A stretch of DNA of 53,163 nt from the NCBI GenBank assembly GCA_014802175.1, contig JAAVCU010000023.1, forward strand, positions 60,885 to 114,047. The letters run 5' to 3'. Numbering within the stretch: position 1 is the first letter of the stretch; each line of letters begins with the position of its first letter. The DNA is from Bacteroides sp. (GTDB taxonomy: Bacteria > Bacteroidota > Bacteroidia > Bacteroidales > Muribaculaceae). Below the pieces are notes generated by a model. That model searched no databases. It was not told where the DNA came from and saw nothing but the letters and a program-made list of their open reading frames with translations. Position numbers and translations under genes: made by a program. This document shows, piece after piece, positions 27,835 through 39,087 of this stretch.

Positions 27835-29799
27835 TTATTCGCCTTGCGCGTTTAGAAGTTTAGTCATTTTCTTAACACTCTTGATGGTGCGGAGAATCTC
27901 ACCTACATTCTTTGCGGTGCTCACCGCCCCTCGACCGGTATACGGCGGGTTACCATCGTACATCTCGGAAAGAGAACCGATGCAACCCTCTGTCATCTCA
28001 TCCTCATATCCTATGAGCATGCGCTCTATGAACGAGAGTCCCGACAACCCGAACACCTTGAAATAAGCATCGGCATAGAATCCGAACAACCACGGACGCG
28101 CCGGACCCAAATGCACGGCATACTCGCGTTCTATCGGGTTTCCTACGTATGTCGGATTGTAGGCGAAGCTCTTCGGACTCAATGAGCGAAGACCCTTTGG
28201 TGTCAGAAGCTCGCGTGTGCAAAGGTCGAGCACTGTCTTGCGCTGACGGCGGTCAAGCGGTGAATACTCCAGACCGATCGCGATAGCAAGGTTAGGTCTA
28301 ACCTCAAGATCTGTGTATGATCCGTTCACATAGTCGTAAAGATATCCGAAATCATTGAGGAACGTTGCAATAAACGACTCCTTGATCTTCTCTGAAAGTT
28401 CCGTGAGTTCCTTTACATACGCCTCTTCCTCTTTCTCTCCTTCATAAAGGGAGATAAGGAATTTCACTGCATTATACCACAAGGCATTGAACTCAAGAAT
28501 ATAACCGGTACGAGGGATTATCGGCTTACCATTGATGGAAGCTGAAAGCCATGTCACAGGTGTATTCTGACCGTTGGATGAAACCAAACCGTTGGGATTC
28601 AATTTAAGGTTGCGGATCTTCTCTCCTCTCACAGCCTCTACCAACTTCCTGACAGCTTCGCCGTATCTCTCACGGCAATCTTTCGAATCGGCATGGCGGC
28701 GATACTGCTGGATAGCCCAGATTGTCCACAACGGAATATCCGGAAGATCAATCTCTCCGATGGTTTTATCCTTCTCGCCTGTCTCGATAAATTTGAAAAG
28801 GGCTTTGAGGAATGTATCAAGAATCTCGAAATAATCATCCTCATGATTTATAGCCAATGTGCAACCGGGCAATGCGATAAGCTCATCGCGGGCTCGTACG
28901 TTATACCACGGATACCCTGCCATGATGTATAACCCGCCGTCATTCTTCAGATAGAACTGCTTGGCTGAATTCTTCAGGCAATTGAAGAAACTTGTGCGAC
29001 ATGTGCGCGTCTTGAGCTCCTCTTCGTATGTCTTTTCAAAATCTGTCGGATCGCACTCATAAGTTGAGGCTGAGAAAATGATCGACTCACCCTTCTTGAT
29101 CGGCAGTTCGAAATATCCGGGTACCCAGAGATCCTCTTTGTAGGGGATTCCGCGCACTTTATCCTTGTTATACTCTATACCCTTATACCAATGAGGATCG
29201 TTGATCCATTCCACCGGTTTGTTAAACTGCATAAACAACTCCGGATATCCCTGATAAAGGCAGGTGCTTACACCGTTCACCGTAGGACGGATATCCTTAT
29301 TGAGGGCATTATTTTCCACACAAAGGTCATTCGCATTTCTGAATGCAAGGAATGGGCGGAAACGTAATGTTGTGGGGGAATGAGCTTCAAGCAACGTGTA
29401 CTTGATCAAAATGCGGTTTTCATGGGATATGAACACTTTCTCTTTTGTGAGAACGACACCTCCTACACGGAACACCATGGTCGGCACATTCTCGCAATTG
29501 AATTCTCTGATGTATTTATGTCCGTTCGGGCTGAATACATTGTCACCATACTGATGCAGTCCTAAGTTGAACGATGCCCCATGCTGGATCACTGACTCGT
29601 CGAGCGACGACAACAACACGTGCGCCTTGTCGTCCATTTCGGGAATGGGTATCACCAGCAACCCATGCTGCTTTCGGGTATTGCACCCCACGATAGTGGT
29701 GCAGTGATAGGCTCCCGACTTATTGGTGCGCAACATCTCTTTGGGCAAGCTCTGCTCAAGGTTGATCATAAGGTTCTTGTCAAACTTAAGGTAACTCAT
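27835..29799 (-). CDS. Glycogen debranching enzyme (amylo-alpha-1,6-glucosidase type)
   Basis: Debranching N-terminal domain (TNKSGAYHCTTIVGCNTRKQHGLLV); YIMAGYPWYNVRARDELIALPGCTLA; NPNGLVSSNGQNTPVTWLSASINGKPIIPRTGYILEFNALWYNAVKF. Confidence 0.93.
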   Translation of the reverse strand: MSYLKFDKNLMINLEQSLPKEMLRTNKSGAYHCTTIVGCNTRKQHGLLVIPIPEMDDKAHVLLSSLDESVIQHGASFNLGLHQYGDNVFSPNGHKYIREFNCENVPTMVFRVGGVVLTKEKVFISHENRILIKYTLLEAHSPTTLRFRPFLAFRNANDLCVENNALNKDIRPTVNGVSTCLYQGYPELFMQFNKPVEWINDPHWYKGIEYNKDKVRGIPYKEDLWVPGYFELPIKKGESIIFSASTYECDPTDFEKTYEEELKTRTCRTSFFNCLKNSAKQFYLKNDGGLYIMAGYPWYNVRARDELIALPGCTLAINHEDDYFEILDTFLKALFKFIETGEKDKTIGEIDLPDIPLWTIWAIQQYRRHADSKDCRERYGEAVRKLVEAVRGEKIRNLKLNPNGLVSSNGQNTPVTWLSASINGKPIIPRTGYILEFNALWYNAVKFLISLYEGEKEEEAYVKELTELSEKIKESFIATFLNDFGYLYDYVNGSYTDLEVRPNLAIAIGLEYSPLDRRQRKTVLDLCTRELLTPKGLRSLSPKSFAYNPTYVGNPIEREYAVHLGPARPWLFGFYADAYFKVFGLSGLSFIERMLIGYEDEMTEGCIGSLSEMYDGNPPYTGRGAVSTAKNVGEILRTIKSVKKMTKLLNAQGE

Positions 29800-29912
29800 G
29801 ACAGATTGTTTATGCGGGTTATTATTAATATTTCTAATTATGTTGGGGAGAGATAACTGCTATGTTTTACACCTTAAAAAGTGCCTTGAGGCTATCTTTC
29901 CGGGTGTTCCTA

Positions 29913-29943
29913 CAAAGTTAACTTATACTTATAACAATTGCAA
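29913..29943 (-). promoter_or_regulatory. Putative Bacteroidota promoter for the glycogen operon
   Basis: On the minus strand: TTG (29941-29943), 20-nt spacer, TAACTTTG (29913-29920). Confidence 0.55.
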
Positions 29944-30063
29944 CACTAATTTATATGTTTAATAATATATTTTTTCTTTTTGCAACAATATTTATGCAAT
30001 TAGGTTTGATATTGATAATCAACTTCATTAAGAATCTTGCTTGATCGGGAGCATAAAACAAAA

Positions 30064-30096
30064 AAATCAGGAGATCCATCACGGACCTCCCGATTT
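30064..30096 (-). terminator. Terminator of the nuo/atp supercluster (after nuoN)
   Basis: Minus-strand hairpin aaatcgggaggtcc-gtgat-ggatctcctgattt (two G-U pairs), followed by tttt. Confidence 0.7.
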
Positions 30097-30122
30097 AAGT
30101 ATGAACATGAGAAATTTTACTA

Positions 30123-31562
30123 TTATCCTACTACAGCCCTGCAGTAGTCGTAGATGTAAGGAACGAGTCCTGCAAACACGATACCTGCAACGCAGATCCA
30201 CAATGCAAGCTTCTCTCCACACGCGCTCTTGAAGCTGCCGATCTTGGCATCGCCGGGAGCAATCCACATCGCTTTAACCACGAGCAGATAGTAGTAGAGT
30301 GAGATGATTGTGTTGATCAATGCAATGAGCACAAGCATATAGAGTGCCATTGAATTGGTGGATGTCACAGCTGTGAACATAAGAATCTTGCTGAAGAATC
30401 CTGCGAACGGAGGAATACCTGCAAGTGAGAACATGGCGAGTGTCATTGCGAACGCAAGCCATGGATTGCTCTTGTGCAGACCATCGTAGTCGTCCATGGA
30501 AACTTTGCCTGAATTGTTCTCAATGCTTGAGATTACGGCAAACGCTCCAAGGTTGCTTACGATATAGATGAAGATGTAGAACATCATTGATGCTAAACCT
30601 ACATTGCCTGCCATCACACCAAGCATGATGTATCCTGCCTGTGAAATTGATGAGAACGCCATGAAGCGTTTCATATTTTTCTGGCGGATTGCGAAAAGGT
30701 TACCAACGGTGATTGTAGCTATGATCACAGCATACATCATCCATTCCCATGCGCGCTCGAACATCGGGCCGAAGGCATCTACGAAGATTACGAAGAATGC
30801 AAATGCTGCCGCACCCTTAGATATTACGGAAAGGTAGCTGGTGATAGCAGTGGGAGCTCCCTGATATACGTCGGCTGTCCACAAGTGGAAAGGAACAAGC
30901 GAGAGCTTGAAACCGATACCGGCAATCACGAAAGCAAGAGCTGCGATGAGAAGACCGCTTCCTTCACCACTTAGGATATTGGCGCGGATGTCGTCGAAGT
31001 AAAGTGAACCACCTGAGAAAGCATACACGAAAGAGAGACCCATCAGCAGGATAGCTGAGGAGAAAACTGCAGTAAGGATATACTTGATAGCAGCTTCGTG
31101 ACTCTCGTAATGCTTCTTGTTGAATGCCACAAGCGCTGCCAAAGGAAGCGAAGCGGACTCAAGACCGATGATGAAAAGAAGGAAATGACGTGCAGAAATC
31201 ATCAGATACATTCCGAAGAGTGTAACGAGGATGAGTTCATAAAATTCACCTTTTCTGATTGCCACCTCATCACTTTCAACCCACTTGGCCGACTGAAGGA
31301 ACACGATGAATACACCGATATTAAGGATAGCCTTCATTGCCTTGCAGGCACTGGTGTCGATATACATTCCTCCGAAAATTGACTCATTCGATGCCGGAAT
31401 CAACCATATTGCTATGGTTGCCAAGCCGAAGAGCACAGTTGTCAGTGGAGTGAGAAAGCGCTTGGAATTGTCTCCCGAGAATGTGTCGAAGATGAACACA
31501 ATCAGGAAGAGTCCCAGAATTATTAGCTCGGGCAACATTGCCCCAAATTGTGAATAATCCAT
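30123..31562 (-). CDS. nuoN: NADH-quinone oxidoreductase subunit N
   Basis: Antiporter-like family; FKLSLVPFHLWTADVYQGAPTAITSYLSVISKGAAAFA; SLAGIPPFAGFFSKI. Confidence 0.95.
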   Translation of the reverse strand: MDYSQFGAMLPELIILGLFLIVFIFDTFSGDNSKRFLTPLTTVLFGLATIAIWLIPASNESIFGGMYIDTSACKAMKAILNIGVFIVFLQSAKWVESDEVAIRKGEFYELILVTLFGMYLMISARHFLLFIIGLESASLPLAALVAFNKKHYESHEAAIKYILTAVFSSAILLMGLSFVYAFSGGSLYFDDIRANILSGEGSGLLIAALAFVIAGIGFKLSLVPFHLWTADVYQGAPTAITSYLSVISKGAAAFAFFVIFVDAFGPMFERAWEWMMYAVIIATITVGNLFAIRQKNMKRFMAFSSISQAGYIMLGVMAGNVGLASMMFYIFIYIVSNLGAFAVISSIENNSGKVSMDDYDGLHKSNPWLAFAMTLAMFSLAGIPPFAGFFSKILMFTAVTSTNSMALYMLVLIALINTIISLYYYLLVVKAMWIAPGDAKIGSFKSACGEKLALWICVAGIVFAGLVPYIYDYCRAVVG

Positions 31563-31611
31563 TGTTATTGTTGTGCGTTACTCTGTTTCTGTTAGTTTCA
31601 GTTTATCTCGC

Positions 31612-33126
31612 TTAGATTGCGCTCTGGATTGCCGAGATTATCGGGGCAAAACTGTTGCGGATGATTTCATTGATCCAGTTGGGGAAGAAACCGATTCCCG
31701 CAAGACACGCAATGAGTGTTACTGTTGAAAGGCGCTCCCACCATTTAGCATCTGTGAGAGTGAGATGATGCTCATCCTGAACCGGACCGAGAATCAACTT
31801 ACCTACAACTCGCAGGATATAAACTGCTGTGATCACGATTGAGCAGGTAGCTGCAATCACGAAGCAACGGTGGAAAAGATTTGCGTTCTCGAAAGCTCCG
31901 AAGAAGATTGTCATCTCAGCTACGAATCCCGACATACCCGGCAGACCGAGCGATGCGAAACCGGCAATCATATAGCAAACACCGAGATAAGGCATAATCT
32001 TCATCAAACCTCCCATCTGACGGATGTCGCGCGTATGTGTTCTTCCGTAGATCATACCGATGAGGGCGAAGAAGAGGGCTGTCATCAAACCGTGAGAAAG
32101 CATCTGGAGGATACCACCGGTCATCGCTGTTGTGTTGAGCATAAGGATGGCGAAAAGCACCATACCGCAGTGCGACACTGAGGAGTAAGCGTTGATATAC
32201 TTGAGGTCGGTCTGAACGCAAGCGGAGAACGCTCCGTAAACAACACTGATACCTGTGAGGATAATGAAGATCCATGCAAGCTCGTTAGCACCCTGGGGGC
32301 AAAGGAAGATGGCGATACGGAAGCAACCGTAACCTCCAAGTTTCATAAGCACACCCGCGTGAAGCATTGACACTGCAGTAGGCGCACATGCGTGACCGTC
32401 AGGACTCCAGGTGTGGAAGGGGAACATAGCTCCCAAAACACCGAAACCAACGAATGTGAAGCAGAAGAGAAGATTCTGCCAGCTCGGATCAATCGCGTTG
32501 TTGTGAGAGATTTCAAGGATATTCCAAGTCAGCTGACCACCCTCGGGTGCGCTGTGCCAGTAAATTCCGAGAAGACCTAACATAAGGAATGCCGAACCAC
32601 CCATAAGCATAAGGGTAAGTTTCATAGCTGAGTATTCCTTACGTCCTGTGCCCCACACTCCGATAAGAAGATACATCGGGATAAGCGCTACCTCATAGAA
32701 CATGAACATTGTGAACATGTCGATTGAGATAAAGAATCCGAACACACCTGTTGAAAGGAGGCAGAACCAAAGGAAGAAGTTCATAGGCAGGGGCTCAATT
32801 TTCCATGATGCGAATGTTCCTGCAAACACGATGATGGCGGAAAGCAAAAGCATCATGACTGAGATTCCGTCTACACCCACAGCCAAGTGGATGTTAAGCG
32901 GAGCATACCAGACCCAGCTGCCCATGTATAACATTTCAGCAGTGTCGCCCGCAGCACGCAGACCCAGGAAGTCGACAACAAGCCAGATGGCCATCGCCAA
33001 CAATACTGTAGATCCGCACACCATTACGGCGCGTATTCCCTTCATATTGCTATTGCCGCAACATGCCAATCCCAACATCATCAGGACGGGAACAATTACA
33101 AACCAAATTAAGATATTTCCAAACAT
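31612..33126 (-). CDS. nuoM: NADH-quinone oxidoreductase subunit M
   Basis: MFPFHTWSPDGHACAPTAVSMLHAGVLMKLGGYG; YSSVSHCGMVLFAI; SLGLPGMSGFVAEM. Confidence 0.95.
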   Translation of the reverse strand: MFGNILIWFVIVPVLMMLGLACCGNSNMKGIRAVMVCGSTVLLAMAIWLVVDFLGLRAAGDTAEMLYMGSWVWYAPLNIHLAVGVDGISVMMLLLSAIIVFAGTFASWKIEPLPMNFFLWFCLLSTGVFGFFISIDMFTMFMFYEVALIPMYLLIGVWGTGRKEYSAMKLTLMLMGGSAFLMLGLLGIYWHSAPEGGQLTWNILEISHNNAIDPSWQNLLFCFTFVGFGVLGAMFPFHTWSPDGHACAPTAVSMLHAGVLMKLGGYGCFRIAIFLCPQGANELAWIFIILTGISVVYGAFSACVQTDLKYINAYSSVSHCGMVLFAILMLNTTAMTGGILQMLSHGLMTALFFALIGMIYGRTHTRDIRQMGGLMKIMPYLGVCYMIAGFASLGLPGMSGFVAEMTIFFGAFENANLFHRCFVIAATCSIVITAVYILRVVGKLILGPVQDEHHLTLTDAKWWERLSTVTLIACLAGIGFFPNWINEIIRNSFAPIISAIQSAI

Positions 33127-33159
33127 GATTATATTATTTGCAATGCGATATGAAGTTGA

Positions 33160-35127
33160 TTATAAAATACAGATCCAAGTGATTGCTGCAAGGAGAAGGG
33201 CGCCGAAGAAGTACCACAGCACGTAAGTCTGTACACTTCCGCTCTGCATACCTTTGATCTTGAGCGAGCAATACTGAGTGATTGAAGCGAGTGCATCCAT
33301 TGTGCCGTCGATGATGTGGCGGTCGAACCATGCGATGCTCTTGCAGATACCGTTGAAGATGATCTTATGCGTAACGAACATATAGATCTCATCCCAATAG
33401 AAGCGGCGGTTGGCTGCCTGCCAGAGTGCAGGAAGTGCAGCACGCATCTTGGCGGGCTTATCGTTCTTCTTCGCATAAAGCCATGCGGCGAATGCAATTG
33501 CGCAGCATGCCACACAAAGGCTCGGCACAGCAACGTTCACCCATTCAATATGAATCTCGTAGGGAGCGCGGTTCCAGGTCACAAACTCACCGAAGGGGAT
33601 GAAACCGGCAACAGTACTTACAATCGCGAGGATGATAAGAGGAAGCGACATCTGCCAGGGAGCGTCGTGCGGACGATGCTCTTTGTAGTGAGGATTCTCC
33701 TCCCACCAGAACACGAGGAAGTACATACGGAACATATAGAATGCTGTAAGACCGGCAACCATAGTCATCCACACACCCCAGAGTGCGCTGTTGGCGTACA
33801 TTGCAGAAAGCATCTCATCTTTTGAGAAGAATCCGCTGAAGGGATAGATACCTGCGATTGCAAGACATCCGATGAGGAATGTCCAGTGAGTGATCGGCAT
33901 ATATTTTCTCATGCCACCCATTGCTGTGTAGTTGTTTGAGTGAACTGCATGGATAAGCGCACCTGCTCCCAAGAAGAGTAGAGCCTTGAACATTGCGTGA
34001 GTGAAGAGGTGGAACATTGATGCCATGTATCCGAGACCGTGGTGAAGTTCCGGACGGGCAACACCAAGTGATACCATCATGAACGCAATCTGTGAGATTG
34101 TGGAGAACGCAAGGATTCTCTTGATGTCGATCTGGCAACAAGCCACAACTGCAGCATAGAATGCTGTAATCGCACCGACAACGGTGATGAACTCAAGCGA
34201 TCCGTCTGCCACAAGGTAAACCGGGAAGAAGCGAGCCACGAGATACACACCTGCCACGACCATTGTAGCGGCATGGATAAGTGCAGAAACCGGAGTCGGA
34301 CCCTCCATCGCATCCGGAAGCCAGATGTGAAGCGGAAGCATTGCTGATTTACCCATACCTCCGACGAAGATGAAGATCATAGCCCAAGTGAGGATTGAAC
34401 CACCGAGGAATGTTCCGCCGAGTGTTGATGCGAGCACATTCTCAGGCTGAGCGTTCAACATAAGGAAGTTGAATGCTGATGAACCTGCGAGAGGTCCGTC
34501 AGCCGGAGTGTTCGCTACATAATATGAGAGGACCAGAATACCGATAAGCATGAACAAATCGGCAAAACGGGTTACGATAAATGCCTTCTTTGAAGCCGAA
34601 ACAGCTGAAGGAAGCTTGTAGAAGAATCCGATCAGAAGGTATGAGGAAACACCCACGAGCTCCCAGAAGATATACATCTGGAAGATGTTTGTTGCCACAA
34701 CCAGACCGAGCATTGAGAATGTGAAGAGCGAGAGGAAAGCGTAATAACGCTGGAATCCGGGCTCATGCTCCATATATCCCCAGCTGTAGAGATGCACCAT
34801 GAAAGAGATGGTGGAGATCACCACAAGCATCATTGCACTGATCGGGTCGAGAAGGAAGCCGATGTTTACTACCATTCGCTCTGTGAACGCGAGCCAGGTA
34901 ACATCGAAAAGCTGAAGCTGCTGGCGGATGCCATCAACGATAAATGCCTCGCTTCCGCTGAAGAAATAAGTCATCGCGACTATGTAACAGCACGTCATCA
35001 ACGCACAGTTAGCGCAAATGCCGATAATCCCGGCAAGCTTGCGCGGCATCTTGACACCGCCGATTCCCAAGATAAGGAACATCGTGAACGGCAGAGCCAG
35101 AATCAAAATAGGTAATGTAATGTCCAT
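33160..35127 (-). CDS. nuoL: NADH-quinone oxidoreductase subunit L
   Basis: WELVGVSSYLLIGFFYKLPSAVSASKKAFIVTRFADLFML; LPLHIWLPDAMEGPTPVSALIHAATMVVAGVYLVARF. Confidence 0.96.
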   Translation of the reverse strand: MDITLPILILALPFTMFLILGIGGVKMPRKLAGIIGICANCALMTCCYIVAMTYFFSGSEAFIVDGIRQQLQLFDVTWLAFTERMVVNIGFLLDPISAMMLVVISTISFMVHLYSWGYMEHEPGFQRYYAFLSLFTFSMLGLVVATNIFQMYIFWELVGVSSYLLIGFFYKLPSAVSASKKAFIVTRFADLFMLIGILVLSYYVANTPADGPLAGSSAFNFLMLNAQPENVLASTLGGTFLGGSILTWAMIFIFVGGMGKSAMLPLHIWLPDAMEGPTPVSALIHAATMVVAGVYLVARFFPVYLVADGSLEFITVVGAITAFYAAVVACCQIDIKRILAFSTISQIAFMMVSLGVARPELHHGLGYMASMFHLFTHAMFKALLFLGAGALIHAVHSNNYTAMGGMRKYMPITHWTFLIGCLAIAGIYPFSGFFSKDEMLSAMYANSALWGVWMTMVAGLTAFYMFRMYFLVFWWEENPHYKEHRPHDAPWQMSLPLIILAIVSTVAGFIPFGEFVTWNRAPYEIHIEWVNVAVPSLCVACCAIAFAAWLYAKKNDKPAKMRAALPALWQAANRRFYWDEIYMFVTHKIIFNGICKSIAWFDRHIIDGTMDALASITQYCSLKIKGMQSGSVQTYVLWYFFGALLLAAITWICIL

Positions 35128-35130
35128 ATC

Positions 35131-35442
35131 TTAGAATTTCATTTTTTTAACGCTGTCAATATCAGTGTTCCCTATCGCACGATAGATATTCACGATGATT
35201 GCGATTGCAATGGCAGTCTCTGCTGCGGCAATTGCGATAGCAAACAATGTGAACACCATTCCCTCCATAGATCCGGGGAAAAGATAGCGGTTGAACACCA
35301 CAAAATTCAAATCTGCTGAGTTGAGCATCAACTCCAGGGAGATCAACAAGGCGATCATATTCTTGCGGGTCACGAACCCGTAGACACCGGCGGCAAACAT
35401 AATGACGCTCGGCACCAGATACCATAACATGCTTAAATCCAT
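35131..35442 (-). CDS. nuoK: NADH-quinone oxidoreductase subunit K
   Basis: NMIALLISLELMLNSADLNFVVFNRY...AAAETAIAIAIIVNIYR. Confidence 0.95.
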   Translation of the reverse strand: MDLSMLWYLVPSVIMFAAGVYGFVTRKNMIALLISLELMLNSADLNFVVFNRYLFPGSMEGMVFTLFAIAIAAAETAIAIAIIVNIYRAIGNTDIDSVKKMKF

Positions 35443-35448
35443 ATCTGA

Positions 35449-35976
35449 TTATCTTTTGCGGGCAACGACAACGCCGCCGATTATACATGCAAGTAATAAC
35501 ACACTGACTGCCTCGAACGGAAGAAGATACTGGAAGCGTCCCGAACCGGTGAAAGCCTCACCGATCGTGTGCATCGTAATCTCGTTTCCTGACTGGATCG
35601 CCTCTGTAAGCGATACGCCGTTAAGTAAGGGCATGTAGAAGAGAGCAAGCAACAGAAGCACGCACCCTGCCACTGAAATTCCGATACCAAGCTCCTTACG
35701 GTGCGACTCTAAAGGAGCCGCCATGTCGCCGGGTTTGCGGGTTAAAAGAATCGCAAACACAAACAGCACCATGATACCGCCTGCATAAACCGCGATCTGA
35801 ACCGCACCCAGGAATTCATATCCGAGCTGGAAATAGATTACGGCTGTGCTCAGAAGCGTGAACAGCAGATAAGTGGCTGCACGTAATATTCTGCGCGACG
35901 CAACCGCCATCACCGAAAACACTGTTACGGATATGGCGACCACGAAATACAAAATTATATTTGCTACTGAATCCAT
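35449..35976 (-). CDS. nuoJ: NADH-quinone oxidoreductase subunit J
   Basis: AATYLLFTLLSTAVIYFQLGYEFLGAVQIAVYAGGIMVLFVFAILL. Confidence 0.94.
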   Translation of the reverse strand: MDSVANIILYFVVAISVTVFSVMAVASRRILRAATYLLFTLLSTAVIYFQLGYEFLGAVQIAVYAGGIMVLFVFAILLTRKPGDMAAPLESHRKELGIGISVAGCVLLLLALFYMPLLNGVSLTEAIQSGNEITMHTIGEAFTGSGRFQYLLPFEAVSVLLLACIIGGVVVARKR

Positions 35977-36027
35977 TAATTGTTTATTGTGTTGTTTTAA
36001 TTATCGTTTGATATTGCCTCGCGTATG

Positions 36028-36534
36028 TCATGAAGCGGGAGCCTCGGTTGCCGCAGGCTTGGGAGCCGGAGCGGGATCAGCGGGCTCAGGACGGTAGTTA
36101 AGCTGCTTCACGAGCGCATCGCGGGTGAACACAGCCTGTTCGAAATCGTTGCTGAACTCCAGCGCATCCTGCGGACAGGTTGTGACACATAGCATGCAGA
36201 ATGTGCAGCTACCGAGGTCATAGAGATACTTGTCGAGTTTGCGCTTCTTCTTGCCGTCGGGTAGTTCCACCATCTTGGTTTCAAGCTTGATGGTGCCGTT
36301 AGGGCAATTCATCTGACAGATACCGCAGGCAATGCAACGATGTCGACCTTCGGCATCATACTTGAGCGTAAGCTCTGCTCTGAATCGATCTGCAATCTGA
36401 AGTGTCTGTCGGTTTTCCGGATATTGCTCGGTGATCTTCGGTGTCACCAACTCTTTACCGGTGACGCCCATACCAGTGAGCAGACTTTTTACACCCTGAC
36501 CTACAGACGTGAAATATTCCTTAATATTACCCAT
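36028..36534 (-). CDS. nuoI: NADH-quinone oxidoreductase subunit I (2x[4Fe-4S] ferredoxin-like)
   Basis: CIACGICQMNCPNGTI and CTFCMLCVTTCPQDAL; Pro/Ala-rich C-terminal tail. Confidence 0.94.
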   Translation of the reverse strand: MGNIKEYFTSVGQGVKSLLTGMGVTGKELVTPKITEQYPENRQTLQIADRFRAELTLKYDAEGRHRCIACGICQMNCPNGTIKLETKMVELPDGKKKRKLDKYLYDLGSCTFCMLCVTTCPQDALEFSNDFEQAVFTRDALVKQLNYRPEPADPAPAPKPAATEAPAS

Positions 36535-36586
36535 GTAGTTTTTAGGTTGTTCTCTTTACTTAATTAATATCTTTTTCTGAATTTTG

Positions 36587-37474
36587 TTATCTTTCCACCT
36601 GACCTCCGAGAATATCAAGAAGCTCTGTGGTGATTCCTTGCTGACGAAGTTTGTTGTATTCAAGCTGGAGTTCGTCGAAAAGTTTCTTGGCATTGTCGTT
36701 GGCACTCTGCATCGCCATTACGCGGGCAGCCTGCTCCGAAGCTCTGTTCTCTACGGTGATCTCCTGCATTGTCGACATCACGAACATCGGCAACACTTCA
36801 TTGAAGATGCTGTTTGCATCAGGCTCGAAGATGTAAAGCTGGTTATCGGTCTCACCTTCCGCTTCATTCACGAGCATCTTCTCCGTTACGGGGAAAAGCT
36901 GTTCGATTGCAAGCGACTGTTTGCTCATAGACCTATAGCTCATGAACACGGTCTCGACCAAATCCAGTTCACCTTTAAGGAATGAATCGCGAAGTGATTT
37001 TGTGAACTCAGTCACAGTCTCACCCTGCATCTTTGAATTGATTCCATCTTTCACTACGGAGGAGACATTTGAATGGCTGAGATTGCGCACGGCCTTCCCC
37101 ATCTTCTTACCAACCGGGTAGACCACAATCTCAACCTCCTTGCCGTATGTGTCAAAGATCCTGTCGATCTCAATGAGCAACCCTTTGAAGATATTCATGT
37201 TATATGCTCCGCAAAGACCGTCGTCAGATCCATAAACAACGATTCCGACACGTTTTACCTCTCTGCCTTCGATCAGCGGCGAGTTGAAATTCTCACCGGT
37301 CTGCAATATGTGCCCCATGATTGACTTGATCTGATCCTTGAAAGGTGCCAGACGTCGGAGACTCTGCTCCTCCTTATGGACCTTCGCTGATGAGATCATC
37401 TTCATGGCACCGGTAATCTTTTCACTCGATGCTACTGAACCGATTCGTATTTTTAATTCTTTTAGGGTTGCCAT
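36587..37474 (-). CDS. atpG: ATP synthase F1 gamma subunit
   Basis: LKELKIRIGSVASSEKITGAMKMISSAKV; GIVVYGSDDGLCGAYN; ENRASEQAARVMAMQSANDNAKKLFDELQLEYNKLRQQGITTELLDI. Confidence 0.96.
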   Translation of the reverse strand: MATLKELKIRIGSVASSEKITGAMKMISSAKVHKEEQSLRRLAPFKDQIKSIMGHILQTGENFNSPLIEGREVKRVGIVVYGSDDGLCGAYNMNIFKGLLIEIDRIFDTYGKEVEIVVYPVGKKMGKAVRNLSHSNVSSVVKDGINSKMQGETVTEFTKSLRDSFLKGELDLVETVFMSYRSMSKQSLAIEQLFPVTEKMLVNEAEGETDNQLYIFEPDANSIFNEVLPMFVMSTMQEITVENRASEQAARVMAMQSANDNAKKLFDELQLEYNKLRQQGITTELLDILGGQVER

Positions 37475-37499
37475 TCCTCTTTAAATTCTTCGTTGTCAA

Positions 37500-39083
37500 T
37501 TATGCTCCGGCGCTGACAGTGTCAGCAACTTCCTTAGCGCACTGTGTGAGTTTTGCTGTCACATCATCTGTGAGCTTACCTGCGCGAAGTTCATCGAGCA
37601 CCTCTTTCTGATACTTCATCTGGAGCATCTGGATGAACTGCTGCTCGAACTCGTGAACCTTGTTAAGAGGTACATTCTCCAACAGGCCATTCACACCGCA
37701 GTATATTACCGCAATCTCATTCTCAACAGGCCATGGATGATACTGAGGCTGAATAAGGAGCTGCTGGTTCTTACGACCGGTGTCAATTACTTTCGCAGTC
37801 ACGGGGTCTACATCTCCACCGAACTTGGTGAACGATTCAAGCTCGCGATACTGTGCCTGGGCAATCTTCAACGTACCTGCCACTTTCTTCATCGCCTTGA
37901 TCTGAGCATTACCACCCACACGCGATACAGAAATACCGACGTTGATAGCCGGACGTATACCCTGATTGAACAGACCGGTCTCAAGGAAGATCTGACCGTC
38001 GGTAATTGAAATTACGTTCGTAGGAATGTAAGCTGATACGTCACCTGCCTGAGTCTCGATGATCGGGAGCGCTGTCAGTGACCCACCACCCTTTACGATA
38101 GGTTTCATCACCTCCGGAAGGTCGTTCATATTCTCCACAACCTGCTGGTCGCTGATGATTTTAGCAGCGCGCTCCAAAAGACGTGAATGAAGATAGAAGA
38201 TATCACCGGGATAAGCCTCACGACCGGACGGACGTTTGAGGATAAGTGAGATCTCACGATACGCCACAGCCTGCTTTGAAAGGTCATCGTAAACGATGAG
38301 TGCATCGCGACCGGTGTCTCGGAAATACTCACCGATAGCAACACCGGCAAACGGAGCGTAATAACGCATTGATGCGGAGTCGGAAGCATTAGCAGCCACA
38401 ACCACCGTGTAAGGCATAGCACCGTATTTGGTGAGTGTGTTTACGATAGCAGCCACTGTTGATGCTTTCTGACCGATCGCAACATAGATACAGTATACCG
38501 GCTTTCCGGCATCGTAGTTCGATTTCTGGTTGATGATGGTGTCGATAGCAATAGCTGTCTTACCAACCTGACGGTCGCCGATGATAAGCTCGCGCTGACC
38601 GCGACCGATAGGAATCATTGAGTCTACAGCCTTGATACCTGTCTGGAGAGGCTGCACAACCGGCTGACGGAAGATTACTCCCGGTGCCTTGCGCTCCATC
38701 GGGAGAGGGATTCTCTTACCTTCGATGGGTCCTTTGCCGTCAATAGGTTCGCCGAGCATGTTGATCACACGACCCAACAATCCTTCTCCAACATGGATAG
38801 ACGCAATTTCTCCCGTGCGTCTCACAGACATGTTCTCGGTTACTGAATTCACTTTGTCGAGAAGCACAACGCCGACATTGCTTTCCTCAAGGTTGAGTGC
38901 AACGCCCTTGGCTCCGTTCTCGAACTCAACGAGCTCATTACTTCTCACATTCTCAAGTCCGTACACATGAGCAACGCCGTCACCGACGCTGAGCACCGTA
39001 CCCACTTCTTCAAATTTGACTTTTGAATTGATGTTTTCGAGCTCTTGTTTTAAAACATCTGATATTTCGCTGGGATTGAGCAT
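37500..39083 (-). CDS. atpA: ATP synthase F1 alpha subunit
   Basis: Walker [61 protein letters not shown]. Confidence 0.98.
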   Translation of the reverse strand: MLNPSEISDVLKQELENINSKVKFEEVGTVLSVGDGVAHVYGLENVRSNELVEFENGAKGVALNLEESNVGVVLLDKVNSVTENMSVRRTGEIASIHVGEGLLGRVINMLGEPIDGKGPIEGKRIPLPMERKAPGVIFRQPVVQPLQTGIKAVDSMIPIGRGQRELIIGDRQVGKTAIAIDTIINQKSNYDAGKPVYCIYVAIGQKASTVAAIVNTLTKYGAMPYTVVVAANASDSASMRYYAPFAGVAIGEYFRDTGRDALIVYDDLSKQAVAYREISLILKRPSGREAYPGDIFYLHSRLLERAAKIISDQQVVENMNDLPEVMKPIVKGGGSLTALPIIETQAGDVSAYIPTNVISITDGQIFLETGLFNQGIRPAINVGISVSRVGGNAQIKAMKKVAGTLKIAQAQYRELESFTKFGGDVDPVTAKVIDTGRKNQQLLIQPQYHPWPVENEIAVIYCGVNGLLENVPLNKVHEFEQQFIQMLQMKYQKEVLDELRAGKLTDDVTAKLTQCAKEVADTVSAGA

Positions 39084-39087
39084 CTTG

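Noticed and set aside
26915-28066. 383-aa plus-strand ORF
   Set aside because: Fully antisense to the well-supported glycosyltransferase gene and the debranching-enzyme 3' end. Its composition is His/Arg-rich and shadow-like, with no recognisable domain.
33316-33825. 169-aa Cys/His-rich plus-strand ORF
   Set aside because: Antisense to nuoL; the Cys/His richness reflects the complement of membrane-protein codons.
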